Notes: generated by a model not told the origin, from the sequence alone. A stretch of DNA of 64,000 bases from Altererythrobacter sp. B11 (GCF_003569745.1 NZ_AP018498.1:434001-498000), one strand, 5' to 3'. Counted from the stretch's first letter, positions 19,036 to 27,427 are shown. Made by a program: numbers and translations.

Positions 19036-19260
19036 ATGCGCCGCCTGTTCCGCGTCATCGCCCGCCGCAACAACCAGCCGGGCACGTTGTGCTGCATCCG
19101 CTGCGGCAAGCCGATCAACGACTTTTCCGACGATCAGATCGTCACCCACGATTATGTCCTGCACGGTTGCGCCGCCTTCGTGGTCGAGCATCGCGCCTGT
19201 GTAGACCGCCCCCTGTTCAGCGCGGCGGCGGCCCGGCGCTGGCGCGAAGCGCAGCGCTGA
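19036..19260 (+). CDS. Small Cys/His-rich protein, possible zinc ribbon
   Basis: A 74-residue basic protein with CCIRCGKP near residue 20, then a HDYVLHGC and EHRAC segment, which together could bind zinc. No family is recognised. It follows the parB-like gene by about 90 bases on the same strand, has AAGGAGG upstream of its ATG, and precedes a strong terminator, so it is probably the last gene of that transcript. Function unknown. Confidence 0.6.
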   Translation: MRRLFRVIARRNNQPGTLCCIRCGKPINDFSDDQIVTHDYVLHGCAAFVVEHRACVDRPLFSAAAARRWREAQR

Positions 19261-19295
19261 TCCGCACAGCCTTTCGCAATCGGCCCCAAAAAATC

Positions 19296-19334
19296 GCGGC
19301 CGCGCCCCAATCGGGCGCGGCCGCTTTGTCGTTT
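19296..19334 (+). terminator. Rho-independent terminator after the parB-like operon
   Basis: A perfect 12-bp GC stem, GCGGCCGCGCCC (19296-19307) with its complement at 19313-19324, has a 5-base loop and is followed by TTTGTCGTTT. An A-tract on the other side could let it work in both directions. It insulates the retron from the upstream operon. Confidence 0.8.
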
Positions 19335-19368
19335 GAGTCTGCAGCTCGCCGGGGCTTGCCCGGCTCGC

Positions 19369-19392
19369 CACTTACACTTGAAATTGTAAGTG
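19369..19392 (+). promoter_or_regulatory. Inverted repeat upstream of the retron RNA
   Basis: CACTTACA (19369-19376) and TGTAAGTG (19385-19392) form a perfect 8-bp inverted repeat with an 8-base spacer. It ends 21 bp before the start of the msr-msd region, which is where a promoter or operator for the retron RNA would sit. TTGAAA within the spacer could be part of a -35 box. The role is inferred from position. Confidence 0.4.
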
Positions 19393-19413
19393 CTTTGGAC
19401 AACAACAGCCGCA

Positions 19414-19550
19414 GGCTTACAGGCAGAGTTGTTATCGCGCATCGCGATATAAGACACCGATGTTAGGCAGTGATGCTTCCATCTACCCTTATTGCAGCAT
19501 TTCCGCTGAGCGGACGATCTGATCGTACGCATAGGAGTGCCTGTAAGCCG
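19414..19550 (+). ncRNA. Retron msr-msd RNA
   Basis: A 12-bp inverted repeat, GGCTTACAGGCA at 19414-19425 and TGCCTGTAAGCC at 19539-19550, brackets 113 bases and lies 17 bp before the reverse transcriptase start. These are the a1 and a2 repeats that define a retron non-coding RNA. Inside are two further hairpins: TATCGCG-CAT-CGCGATA near the 5' side, likely part of msr, and ACGATC-T-GATCGT near the 3' side, likely part of msd. The RNA would be partly reverse-transcribed to msDNA if the RT were intact. Confidence 0.75.
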
Positions 19551-19760
19551 CCTGTTAGGGGGGTGGGGTGTCGAGTCTGGCGAAACTACAAGCGGCAAAG
19601 TCGCTCGACGATCTAGCTGCGATCCTGGGATATAAGCCCGCCGCGCTTGCCTACCTGCTCTATCACCTCCCAGACGCGCAGAAATATACCGCGTTCACGA
19701 TGAGGTGGTTCCGCCTTCTTGGACAGGTCGGCGACGAAGTTAAGCTAATCCCCGATGTGA

Positions 19761-20651
19761 TTATGCCGCCAGTCTGGTCGTCAGATCATGGGGGGCATGC
19801 CCCCCATGATCTGGTTCGCTGATCCGCCCGTAGGCCTCTGCCGGGGTCCGCCCGGCGAGACCCGAGTGCGGTCGCTGCGTGTTGTAATAGGTGATCCATC
19901 GCCGGAGGCCAGTGCGCAGCTCCGAGCCGGTCTCGAAGGCGTGGAGATAGACGCATTCATACTTCAGAGATCGCCACAGCCGCTCGATGAACACATTATC
20001 CATCCAACGGCCTCGACCGTCCATGCTGATCTTGACCTCTGCGTTGCGCAGCACGCTGGTGAAGGCGAAGCTGGTGAACTGGCTACCCTGATCCGTATTG
20101 AAGATCTCCGGCTTACCGAAGCGCGCCAGCGCATCTTCCAGTGCGGCGACGCAGAAGCCGGCGTCCATCGTATTCGACAGCCGCCAGGCCAGCACCTTGC
20201 GGGTCGCCCAGTCCATCACCGCGACCAGATACAAGAAGCCCCGGCGCATCGGGATATACGTCACATCGGCGCACCACACCTGGTTGGGGCGCTCGATCAC
20301 CAGTTTGCGCAGAAGATACGGATAGATCCGGTGCTGCGGGTTCGGATCGCTGGTCCGAGGGCGCTGGTAAATCGGCGACAAGCCCATCTTCGCCATCAGC
20401 CGCCGCACACGTCGTCGGCCGACATCGTGGCCCTCGCGGCGCAGGTGCCGGACCATCTGGCGGCTACCATACCATGGCATGTCGAGGAACGCCGCGTCGA
20501 TCATCCGCATCAGTGCCAGCGTCTCGTCGGTCTCCGGCACCGGCGCATAATAATAGGAAGACCGGCTGATCGACAGCAGCCGGCATTGCGCCGCAATCGA
20601 CAGCCGGTGGTGAGCAGGTTCGATCATCGAACGCCTCCGTGCCACGCTCAT
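19761..20651 (-). CDS. IS3-family transposase OrfB (integrase core)
   Basis: A 296-residue integrase core with a DDE triad in VWCADVTYIPM, NTDQGSQFTS and DNVFIERLWRSLKYE. An HTH_21-like domain (MPWYGSRQMVRHLRREGHDV) precedes it. It overlaps orfA by four bases and lies in the -1 frame relative to it. A long perfect palindrome falls inside its last codons (19782-19813). Confidence 0.92.
   Translation of the reverse strand: MSVARRRSMIEPAHHRLSIAAQCRLLSISRSSYYYAPVPETDETLALMRMIDAAFLDMPWYGSRQMVRHLRREGHDVGRRRVRRLMAKMGLSPIYQRPRTSDPNPQHRIYPYLLRKLVIERPNQVWCADVTYIPMRRGFLYLVAVMDWATRKVLAWRLSNTMDAGFCVAALEDALARFGKPEIFNTDQGSQFTSFAFTSVLRNAEVKISMDGRGRWMDNVFIERLWRSLKYECVYLHAFETGSELRTGLRRWITYYNTQRPHSGLAGRTPAEAYGRISEPDHGGHAPHDLTTRLAA
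19782..19813. repeat. 32-bp perfect palindrome inside the 3' end of IS3-B orfB
   Basis: Every base from 19782 to 19813 pairs with its mirror. The centre is CATG flanked by a run of six G and six C, and the outer arm reads CAGATCATG. It encodes the PDHGGHAPHDL segment near the transposase C-terminus. It could form a cruciform or an RNA hairpin reducing read-through. Confidence 0.85.
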
Positions 20652-20932
20652 CGACCGGAGGCTTTGGCTAAAAAATCCCGCTCCACGACCAACTGGCCGA
20701 TCTTGGCGTGCAGCTTCTCCACCTCGGCCTCGCTGGCTGCCTTGGCTGCATCGCCGGCTCCGGAGAACGTGCTCCCCATTCCCTCGACAGCCTGGCGCTT
20801 CCAGGCCGCGATCATCGTATGGTGGATGCCATGCTTCGCTGCCAGCTCGGCCAGGGTCAGGTCACCCCGGAGCGCCTCCAGCGCCACCTTCGCCTTGAAA
20901 TCTGCGCTGTACCGCTTCCTCGTCTTCTTCAT
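20648..20932 (-). CDS. IS3-family transposase OrfA (HTH protein)
   Basis: A 94-residue protein with an HTH_Tnp_1 domain (KKTRKRYSADFKAKVALEAL, then AELAAKHGIHHTMIAAWKRQ) and a short heptad region (EAEVEKLHAKIGQLVVERDF). It ends just after a slippery heptamer that would fuse it to OrfB. Typical IS3 OrfA. Confidence 0.9.
   Translation of the reverse strand: MKKTRKRYSADFKAKVALEALRGDLTLAELAAKHGIHHTMIAAWKRQAVEGMGSTFSGAGDAAKAASEAEVEKLHAKIGQLVVERDFLAKASGR
20669..20675 (-). promoter_or_regulatory. Programmed -1 frameshift heptamer of IS3-B
   Basis: On the minus strand the heptamer T TTT TTA is in the correct phase of orfA (codons GAT TTT TTA). A -1 shift there continues into the orfB frame. This is the known mechanism by which IS3 elements make the OrfAB transposase. 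Confidence 0.75.
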
Positions 20933-22614
20933 TTCCCGTCCATTCCTCAGGTCGGGATTAGCTTAGCACCCTGTCCAGATTTCCGGGACCACCTCACGAT
21001 CCCGAAGCGCGACGGCACGCCGAGGGCGATTCTTGCCCCGACGCCCAAGCTGAAGCTGCTGCAACGGCGTCTAGCCAATGTCCTCTACCTGGCGCTCGCC
21101 GACATCGACAAGGTGGGTTCACCGCGCCGGCAGCTCTCCCACGGCTTCGCCAAACATCTGTCCATCGTAACGAACGCCGCGGTCCACAAACGGCGGCGCT
21201 ACGTGCTGAATCTCGACATCAAGGATTTCTTCCCGTCGATCAATTTCGGCCGCGTGCGCGGTATGTTCATTAAGGACAAACGGTTCGCCCTCGATCCGAA
21301 AATCGCGACCTTGATCGCACAGATCGCCTGCCACGATCATGTCCTTCCCCAAGGAAGTCCCTGTTCCCCGGTCATTTCAAATGTCGTCGGGCATCTACTG
21401 GACATCCGGCTCGTGCGCTTCGCCAAGGCGCAGAAATGCACCTACTCACGCTATGCCGACGACATCACCTTTTCCACGAACGCCAAGGCATTCCCTCCTG
21501 ACATCGCCGCCCCGGTCGCAGGCTCGGAGCATGACTGGACACTCGGCGCCGCGCTCCTGAAGGAGATCGAAAAGGCCGGGTTTGAGGTAAATCCTACCAA
21601 GACTAGGATGCAATATCGCGGGTCACGACAGGTCGCCACCGGCTTGCTCGTCAACGAGAAGCCGAACGTCCGTCCCGAATACTACCGCACGGTGCGGGCC
21701 ATGTGCTGGTCGCTGTTCAACAGCGGAACCTACTATCGGATGGTCCCTGCGGCGCTGGCGGGCGGCAAAGCAGGCGATCCCGATGTGCCGGAGCCGGCAA
21801 CATCCCTCGCGCCGCTGCAAGGGATGCTCGGCCACGTCTATCATGTGCGCGATCAGGTCGATACGCGACCTTCCGCTGACAAAAAGAAGGACGCGACGGC
21901 CACGGCGACCCGTAAGCTCTACATCCGGTTTCTGTTCTACCGAAACTTCGTTGTGGCGCCCAAGCCCCTCATCATCCCGGAGGGAAAGACGGATACCGTC
22001 TATCTGCGTGCGGCGATGGAGAAGCTCACTGCCTACCATCCCAGGCTGGGCGCGATGGACAAAGGCAAGTTTAAACCCGCACTCAAGTTCATGAAGTTCT
22101 CCAGCACGATCCATGACGTGTTGCAGCTCGGGAATGGCGCAGGCGATCTTTTCCACTTTATCCGCCGCTACCCTGACGCCCTCAAGCGTTACCGACATCG
22201 CCCGCTGCCCAACCCCATCATCGTGCTCATCGACAATGACGACGGAGCGAAAGAGATTTTTGGTGCCGCCAAGGGCCTCGGCGCCGCGCATATAGCTCGG
22301 ACCTCCACGGACCCATTCTATCGGCTCGCACCCAATCTTTATCTTATCAAAACACCGGAAATCGGTGCGCAAGGCATAAGTTGCATTGAGGACTTGTTCG
22401 ATCCCGCGCTTTTGAAAACCGTCATTGATGGTAAGGTGTTCGACCCCAACAAGAAGCACGGAGAGGCCGGGAAATACGGCAAAGCCAGGTTCGCCGAGAA
22501 GGTTGTGCAGCCGCAGAAGGACACGATCGATTTCTCGAAATTTGCCGGGTTACTCGACCGGATCGTGGCTGCGCTCGACGATTACGTTGCCAATCCGCCG
22601 CCACCCTGAAGGGA

Positions 22615-23415
22615 TCAGGTACGCGGTGGCATCATAGAGGTATCGAGCCTGCGATGGATCAGCGATACGAGCGTCAGCAGATCCTCGGCGTCGGTCTTGG
22701 TCATCGGCCAGTGGATGCGCGCCTCGTGGGCAGTTGGGTTGCGGAACATGCCGAAGACGCCTTTGACGAGATTGGCGAAGCCGCTCTGCTCGCTGCGCTC
22801 GCTGACCGTGCTTCGCGGATTGATCGCCAGCATCGGCGGCTCGCCGCCGAGCACGCGGTCTACCAGCGTCCCCCCGTCATCGGTGAGGCCAGTCCGCACG
22901 CGCATCTTGTCGGCGATGCTTTTCACCGCTTCCTGGACCGCATGGAAATAGTCGTCGGCCAGCAGTTCGGCCCGGCAGAAGCGCAGCACGTCGGCATGGA
23001 CGCCGCGCGTCTCCAGATCGGTGCGCAGTTCCTTCGCCCGGCGCTGCGCTTCCGGCAGCGTCGTCGCCTGTTCGACCGCTTCGATCTTCCCGGCCTCGCT
23101 GACCACAAGGCCGGCGAAGGCGAGTGCCTGGTTGAGACTGGCACGCATCGGCTCGTAGCGATGCGGCTCGCGGCTGTATCGCGCAGGACGCATCGCATGG
23201 CGGATGAAGCCGAGGATGCGGGTGCGGTCCTGCCGCGCGTTCTGGCTTTCGGCGAAGGCGTTGTAGATGCGGTGCCGCTTGGTCATCTCGCCGGGATCGG
23301 CCATTTGACAGGTCGCGATCAGCATCGCGATCTCGGTTCCTTTCAGCCCGGTTTCCGTATCGCCAAGCGCACCGGCTATGGCTTCGAGCTGATCCTGCGA
23401 AAACAATTTCGTCAC
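22615..23415 (-). CDS. TIGR02391 (Ymh-type) protein with HEPN-like C-terminus
   Basis: A 266-residue protein matching the TIGR02391 pattern throughout: FSQDQLEAIAGALGDTETGL, LNQALAFAGL, RFCRAELLADDYFHAVQEA and MFRNPTAHEAR. The last contains R-x4-H, the catalytic signature of HEPN ribonucleases. HEPN proteins often act as RNA-cleaving effectors in abortive infection or toxin systems. The GTG at 23415, preceded by GGGGGAAGG, is preferred because homologues begin near this point; a longer frame to 23484 lacks similarity. It converges on the retron RT six bases away. A defence role is inferred. Confidence 0.75.
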   Translation of the reverse strand: MTKLFSQDQLEAIAGALGDTETGLKGTEIAMLIATCQMADPGEMTKRHRIYNAFAESQNARQDRTRILGFIRHAMRPARYSREPHRYEPMRASLNQALAFAGLVVSEAGKIEAVEQATTLPEAQRRAKELRTDLETRGVHADVLRFCRAELLADDYFHAVQEAVKSIADKMRVRTGLTDDGGTLVDRVLGGEPPMLAINPRSTVSERSEQSGFANLVKGVFGMFRNPTAHEARIHWPMTKTDAEDLLTLVSLIHRRLDTSMMPPRT

Positions 23416-23804
23416 GTCCTTCCCCCGAATCCTCACGTCCCCATGTGGCTGAAGCAGCCGCACCTTGGAACGTAGAATGAACATCGCGCAAGGCTGCTGG
23501 CGGGGTTGCCGACACAAACGGCAGGCATAGCGGAAATCTCATCCCTCGGAGCCGAGCGCCCCGGCGGCCTCTCAATGGCGTGATCTGACCGAGCGACGGC
23601 TTCGCCTCGATTGTCTTCGCAACGGCTATGGCCCGCTATTTTCCGCCGCGCGTGCCGCGCTTTGCATCGCGAACCAAAATAACGGGCCGCCGCCATCCTC
23701 CGCTCACGCTGCGGCCGCTTTGCGGTGCGCGGCCAATCGCCCCCGGCCTGCCGATCACCATCGAGGCCGCGAAGGGCGTGGCCCGAAAGAACGGAGATTA
23801 CGAC
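23416..23804. other. Divergent intergenic region, no gene seen
   Basis: This 389-bp stretch between the TIGR02391 gene and the DUF736 gene should hold both promoters. Several short open frames exist but none shows a family match. I see no clear repeats or operator. Confidence 0.5.
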
Positions 23805-24104
23805 ATGGCTACGATCGGCACCTTCACCGCCAACAGCAAGGGCGAGTTCACCGGCGTCATCAAGACGCTCACTCTCAACACCAAGGTCATCTTCCGTCCG
23901 GTCGAGAAGGACGGCGAAAAGTCCCCCGACTTCCGCGTCAGCACCGCCGACATGGATATCGGCGCTGCCTGGAAGAAGACCAGCCGCGAAGGCCGCGAAT
24001 ACACCTCGGTCAAGCTGGACGATCCGAGCTTCCCGGCTCCCGTCTACGCCACGCTGTCCGAAACCGACACCGCCGGCCAATACGCCCTCATCTGGTCGCG
24101 CTGA
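23805..24104 (+). CDS. DUF736 family protein
   Basis: A 99-residue protein starting MATIGTFTANSKGEFTGVIK, with AAWKKTSREGREYTSVKLDD and YALIWSR, the standard DUF736 pattern. DUF736 genes are very common on alphaproteobacterial plasmids and conjugative elements; function unknown. A second, diverged copy is at 31603. A GC hairpin, CCCGCC-TTTC-GGCGGG, lies just after the stop (24118-24133). Confidence 0.85.
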   Translation: MATIGTFTANSKGEFTGVIKTLTLNTKVIFRPVEKDGEKSPDFRVSTADMDIGAAWKKTSREGREYTSVKLDDPSFPAPVYATLSETDTAGQYALIWSR

Positions 24105-24242
24105 CCGGACGACGCGTCCCGCCTTTCGGCGGGGCGCCTTCCTCGATCAGACGGTCATTCGCACTTGCCGATGACACGGCGTCAGGCTAGTTAAGAATCA
24201 TTCGCAAAAGCGAAAGGGGCCAAGTCTAGGAAGGATCGACAC

Positions 24243-24638
24243 GTGACCCGCCATTTTTCGCCGCCCACACAGGATGCGATCGCCGTTCCGGCGATGCTGG
24301 TTGATGCGGCGCGGTGCTGGCGGAATGCGCGGGACAGTGGAGCGTCGGTGCAGCCCCGCTTGGCGCACACGTTCGACGCCCATGACTGCACCATGCTCGC
24401 GCCGGTGCTCGACAGCCTATGCCTCTTCTATGAAACGGCGCTCGGCCGGCCGATGATCGTCGGCGAAGGACCGGGCCTGTCCGACGACGAGCATCTGCTG
24501 CTCGGCCTGGTCGATGGATCCAGCCCGCGCTGCCTCGACTGCCCTCAGAACGCGGCGAACGCGCTCGACTGCGCGCTCTGCTCGACACGGATCATGCTGG
24601 CGCTCACGCTCGGCCAGCCCGTGCGGACACTGCAATGA
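24243..24638 (+). CDS. Hypothetical protein with two CxxC-type cysteine pairs
   Basis: A 131-residue protein of unknown family. Its C-terminal third has CLDCPQN and CALCSTR, two CxxC pairs about 14 residues apart that could bind zinc or an iron-sulfur cluster. The first 90 residues appear helical with no transmembrane segment. Its stop overlaps the start of the following PPOX-type gene (ATGA), so the two are co-translated and may work together. Confidence 0.6.
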   Translation: MTRHFSPPTQDAIAVPAMLVDAARCWRNARDSGASVQPRLAHTFDAHDCTMLAPVLDSLCLFYETALGRPMIVGEGPGLSDDEHLLLGLVDGSSPRCLDCPQNAANALDCALCSTRIMLALTLGQPVRTLQ

Positions 24639-25645
24639 GCGGCGCGGCGATCACCACCGTCGCCGAGCTGGAAAGCGTGATCGGCAGGACTCCGCCGCCG
24701 ATGCACCTCAAGGTGATCGACCATCTCGATGTCGGCGCGCTGCGCTGGATCTCCGCATCGCAATTGATGTTCGCCGGCTTCGGCGATGGATCGGGCGTCG
24801 GCATCACACTGGCCGGCAGCGCGCCGGGCTTCGCCAGCGGCGATGCCCAGGAATTGCGCGTTCCGCTGGCGCTGCTCGACGATCCCGCTCTCGCGCAGCC
24901 GGGCGCGGCGTTCGGCGCGCTGTTCCTCCTCTCCGGCATCGGCGAGACGCTGCGCGTCAACGGCCGGGTCGCCGGCATCGACGCCGATCATGTCCGTGTC
25001 GCCGTGGACGAATGCTACGGTCATTGCGCCAAGGCGCTGATCCGGTCCGAACTATGGGCGGCGCAGCCGGCCCACGCTCCTGACGATTCTGCCGCCTTCG
25101 TTGCCGCAAGCCGTTTCCTGGCGCTGGCGACGATCGGCGCGGAAGGCCGCGCCGATCTCAGCCCAAAGGGCGATCCGGCCGGTTGCATGGCGCAGCTCGA
25201 TGGGGACGTGCTGTGGTTCGCCGACCGGCCCGGCAACCGCCGCGTGGATAGCTTCCGCAACGTCGTCGAGCAGCCGAATATCGCGCTGGCGCTGCTGATC
25301 CCCGGCGCGAACCGGATCGCCGTCGTGCGGGGGCAAGCCCGTCTTACTACTGACGCGACGGCGCGCGAGCGCTTCACCGTCAAGGACAAGACTCCGCTGC
25401 TGGCGATCGGCGTGGAGATCGAGACGCTCGACCTGCGCGAAAGCCCGGCGCTGGCCCGCGCGGGCCTCTGGCCGGTTCACACGGAAACCGACATCGACCC
25501 CGCCGAGCTGTTTGTCGAGCATATCAAGCTCAACAAGGCGGGTGGCATCGGCGCCAGTCTGGCGCGCGCGACTCTTTCCGTCCCCGGCGTGACCGGCCTG
25601 CTCAAGAAGGGCTTGGACAAGGACTATCGCGACAATCTCTATTGA
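24635..25645 (+). CDS. Pyridoxamine 5'-phosphate oxidase-like (FMN-binding split barrel) protein
   Basis: A 336-residue protein. The C-terminal two thirds resemble PNPOx-like flavoproteins: AASRFLALATIGAEGRADLSP, LWFADRPGNRRVDSFRNVV, NIALALLIPG and RIAVVRGQARLTTD. The N-terminal 130 residues are an extra domain (HLKVIDHLDVGALRWIS). Relatives bind FMN or F420/heme and carry out redox chemistry on small molecules. It is translationally coupled to the CxxC protein. The substrate is unknown. Confidence 0.7.
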   Translation: MSGAAITTVAELESVIGRTPPPMHLKVIDHLDVGALRWISASQLMFAGFGDGSGVGITLAGSAPGFASGDAQELRVPLALLDDPALAQPGAAFGALFLLSGIGETLRVNGRVAGIDADHVRVAVDECYGHCAKALIRSELWAAQPAHAPDDSAAFVAASRFLALATIGAEGRADLSPKGDPAGCMAQLDGDVLWFADRPGNRRVDSFRNVVEQPNIALALLIPGANRIAVVRGQARLTTDATARERFTVKDKTPLLAIGVEIETLDLRESPALARAGLWPVHTETDIDPAELFVEHIKLNKAGGIGASLARATLSVPGVTGLLKKGLDKDYRDNLY

Positions 25646-25702
25646 GCGCCGCGAACTGGAGCTCCACCCGGCGAGCCGGGCGAAGCGCCATCCCCCATAA
25701 AC

Positions 25703-25978
25703 TCAGCCGTTGAGCTTGTCCTTGACCGCTTTGGCGGGCGTGAACACCAGCTTCTTCGACGCCTTGATCTTGATCGTCTCGCCGGTCGATGGATTGCGGC
25801 CGTCGCGCGCTGGGCTGGCCTTCACCTTGAACTTGCCGAAGCCGTTGAGTGAGACTTCCTCGCCCTTGGCGGCTGCGTCACCGATCGCGGCGAACACCGC
25901 ATCGACGAGCTTCTTCGCATCGGTCTTGGTGACGCCGTGGGCGGCAGCCAGTTGTTCGGCCAGGTCGCTGTTGTTCAT
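25703..25978 (-). CDS. HU-family DNA-binding protein
   Basis: A 91-residue histone-like protein: MNNSDLAEQLAAAHGVTKTD, GEEVSLNGFGKF and RDGRNPSTGETIKIKAS, the HU DNA-binding arm signature. It would bend DNA and could assist excision, replication or chromatin packaging of the element. It is transcribed opposite to its neighbours. Confidence 0.93.
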   Translation of the reverse strand: MNNSDLAEQLAAAHGVTKTDAKKLVDAVFAAIGDAAAKGEEVSLNGFGKFKVKASPARDGRNPSTGETIKIKASKKLVFTPAKAVKDKLNG

Positions 25979-26336
25979 TATTGTACTTCCAGGTCTTCGG
26001 TTCTTGATCCGCGCCCGATTATGGGCGGGGCACTATTTGCGAGTTGCTCGCAGGTATCTCTAATCCAGATGGGCCGATCAAGCATCCTTGATCGTCGCGC
26101 TGGTCGCAGCGCGGCTGGCGCCGCGCGGTTGCTAAGGGCGTTGCCCTCGCGCCGGGCAAGGGAAGTGGAACCGTCCGGGGCGGTATCCCCAGCCTTCCGC
26201 GCTTCGCTTGTGCAGGCCGGGTGATCCCCCTCCGCCCCGGCCGCCCTTGCCCTTTGCTACCCCTGGCTCGCCGCCGGGCAGGGTTTCAGCGCGGCGCTTC
26301 GCTGCGCGAAACCCAGACCCAAGGAAGGACAGACTC
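25979..26336. other. Intergenic region between HU and DUF932 genes, no gene seen
   Basis: A 358-bp non-coding stretch holding the promoters for both divergent genes. The DUF932 side ends in AAGGAAGGA, a strong ribosome binding site. I see no other structured element. Confidence 0.5.
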
Positions 26337-27182
26337 ATGAGCATCCATCATCTCGCTACCCGGTTCGGCCGCAACGCCCACCAGATCAGCGGACGTGAAC
26401 CGCTCGACAACGAGGCGCTGTATCGCCACGTGCCATCCATCTTCGCCCGCGAGGCGCACGACAGCCGTTCCGAGCGCTATGTCTATGTCCCCACCATCGA
26501 CATCGTGGAGGGGCTGCGCCGCGAAGGATGGTTCCCGTTCTTCGCCGTGCAGTCGGTCCCGCGCGACGGCAGCCGCCACGGCCACGCCAAGCATATGCTG
26601 CGCTTGCGCCGGGATGACGGTATCGGCAAGCCGGAGGCGGCGGAAGTCATCATCGTTAACAGCCATGACGGGACCAGCGCCTATCAGATGTTCGCTGGGA
26701 TGCTGCGCTTCGTCTGCACCAACAGCATGATTGCGGGCGAGCGGTTCGAGGAGGTCCGCGTGCCGCACAAGGGCAACATTCAGGACGACATTATCGAGGG
26801 CGTTTATACCGTGGCGGAAGACTTTCCGCGACTGATCGACGCCAGCGAGACCATGAAGGGTGTGCAGCTTTCGCGAGACGAACAGCGCTTGCTTGGCGAG
26901 GTAAGCCTTGTCGCCCGCTATGGCGACGATGAAAGCCCGCTTCGCCCCGAGCAGATCATCGAGCCGCGCCGCCGCGAGGATGTAGGCAACAGCCTGTGGA
27001 GCACGTTCAACGTGATTCAGGAGAACGTCATTCGGGGCGGGTTGCATGGCCGCAAGCGTAACGCTGAGGGCCGTATCCGCCGCAGCCAGACTCGCGCCAT
27101 CAATGGCATCGACCAGAATGTGACACTCAATCGCGCGCTCTGGACGCTAGCCGAAGGGATGCAGCGCCTAAAAACGGGTTGA
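26337..27182 (+). CDS. DUF932 domain protein
   Basis: A 281-residue protein of the DUF932 phage/plasmid-like family (TIGR03299-related): YVYVPTIDIVEGLRREGWFP, VNSHDGTSAYQMFAGMLRFVCTN and a C-terminal region with NALWT-like NRALWTLAEG. The family is widespread on phages, plasmids and ICEs; its molecular role is unsettled. The start at 26337 follows a strong Shine-Dalgarno. It is monocistronic as far as I can see. Confidence 0.85.
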   Translation: MSIHHLATRFGRNAHQISGREPLDNEALYRHVPSIFAREAHDSRSERYVYVPTIDIVEGLRREGWFPFFAVQSVPRDGSRHGHAKHMLRLRRDDGIGKPEAAEVIIVNSHDGTSAYQMFAGMLRFVCTNSMIAGERFEEVRVPHKGNIQDDIIEGVYTVAEDFPRLIDASETMKGVQLSRDEQRLLGEVSLVARYGDDESPLRPEQIIEPRRREDVGNSLWSTFNVIQENVIRGGLHGRKRNAEGRIRRSQTRAINGIDQNVTLNRALWTLAEGMQRLKTG

Positions 27183-27369
27183 CCGTTTCGAGCCGCAGGG
27201 CTGGACCGCCCGGCTCTGCGGCTTCGCTTCCCATCGCCCACACGACGCCGCCGACCCGCTCCCCGGATCGGCGGCGGCCGCGCATCCCGATGGTCTGCGC
27301 GGCCGCTCAAAGGGCGCGCTCGCCGGGTATTCACCCAGCTCGCGATCAGGATATTCCAATTCCCCCAAG

Positions 27370-27386
27370 ACGACTATAATAGTCGT
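27370..27386 (+). promoter_or_regulatory. Palindromic operator over a -10-like box, upstream of the XRE gene
   Basis: ACGACTAT-A-ATAGTCGT is a perfect 17-bp palindrome whose centre contains TATAAT. It lies 42 bp before the XRE regulator ATG. A palindrome covering the -10 box fits autorepression by the XRE protein. Confidence 0.6.
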
Positions 27387-27427
27387 TTCCGTAGCGAACG
27401 ACCCGAAGGTTGTGGAGGTGATCTTGC

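Larger units (their letters stand above)
19701..20996 (-). mobile_element. IS3-family insertion sequence B (1296 bp)
   Basis: Terminal inverted repeats begin TGAGGTGGT and share TGGACAG and AAGCTAATC blocks further in. A 3-bp target duplication CGA lies at 19698-19700 and 20997-20999. The element encodes overlapping orfA and orfB on the minus strand and is unrelated in sequence to IS3 element A. It interrupts the retron RT at codon 45. Confidence 0.92.
19568..22609 (+). pseudogene. Retron reverse transcriptase with C-terminal TOPRIM domain, split by an IS3-family insertion
   Basis: The first 44 codons (19568-19700, GTG start after a G-rich Shine-Dalgarno) end in KYTAFT. The rest resumes at 21000 with IPKRDGTPRAI. 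Removing the IS and one CGA copy joins 133 and 1610 bases into an unbroken 580-residue frame. RT motifs are NAAVH, LDIKDFFPSINF, LPQGSPCSPVISN, YADDITFS and ATGLLVN (canonical retron motif VTG). The C-terminal part has TOPRIM signatures PEGKTD and VLIDNDDG. This architecture matches retron Ec67-type RT-TOPRIM fusions, which act as phage defence. As it stands the gene is disrupted. Confidence 0.88.
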
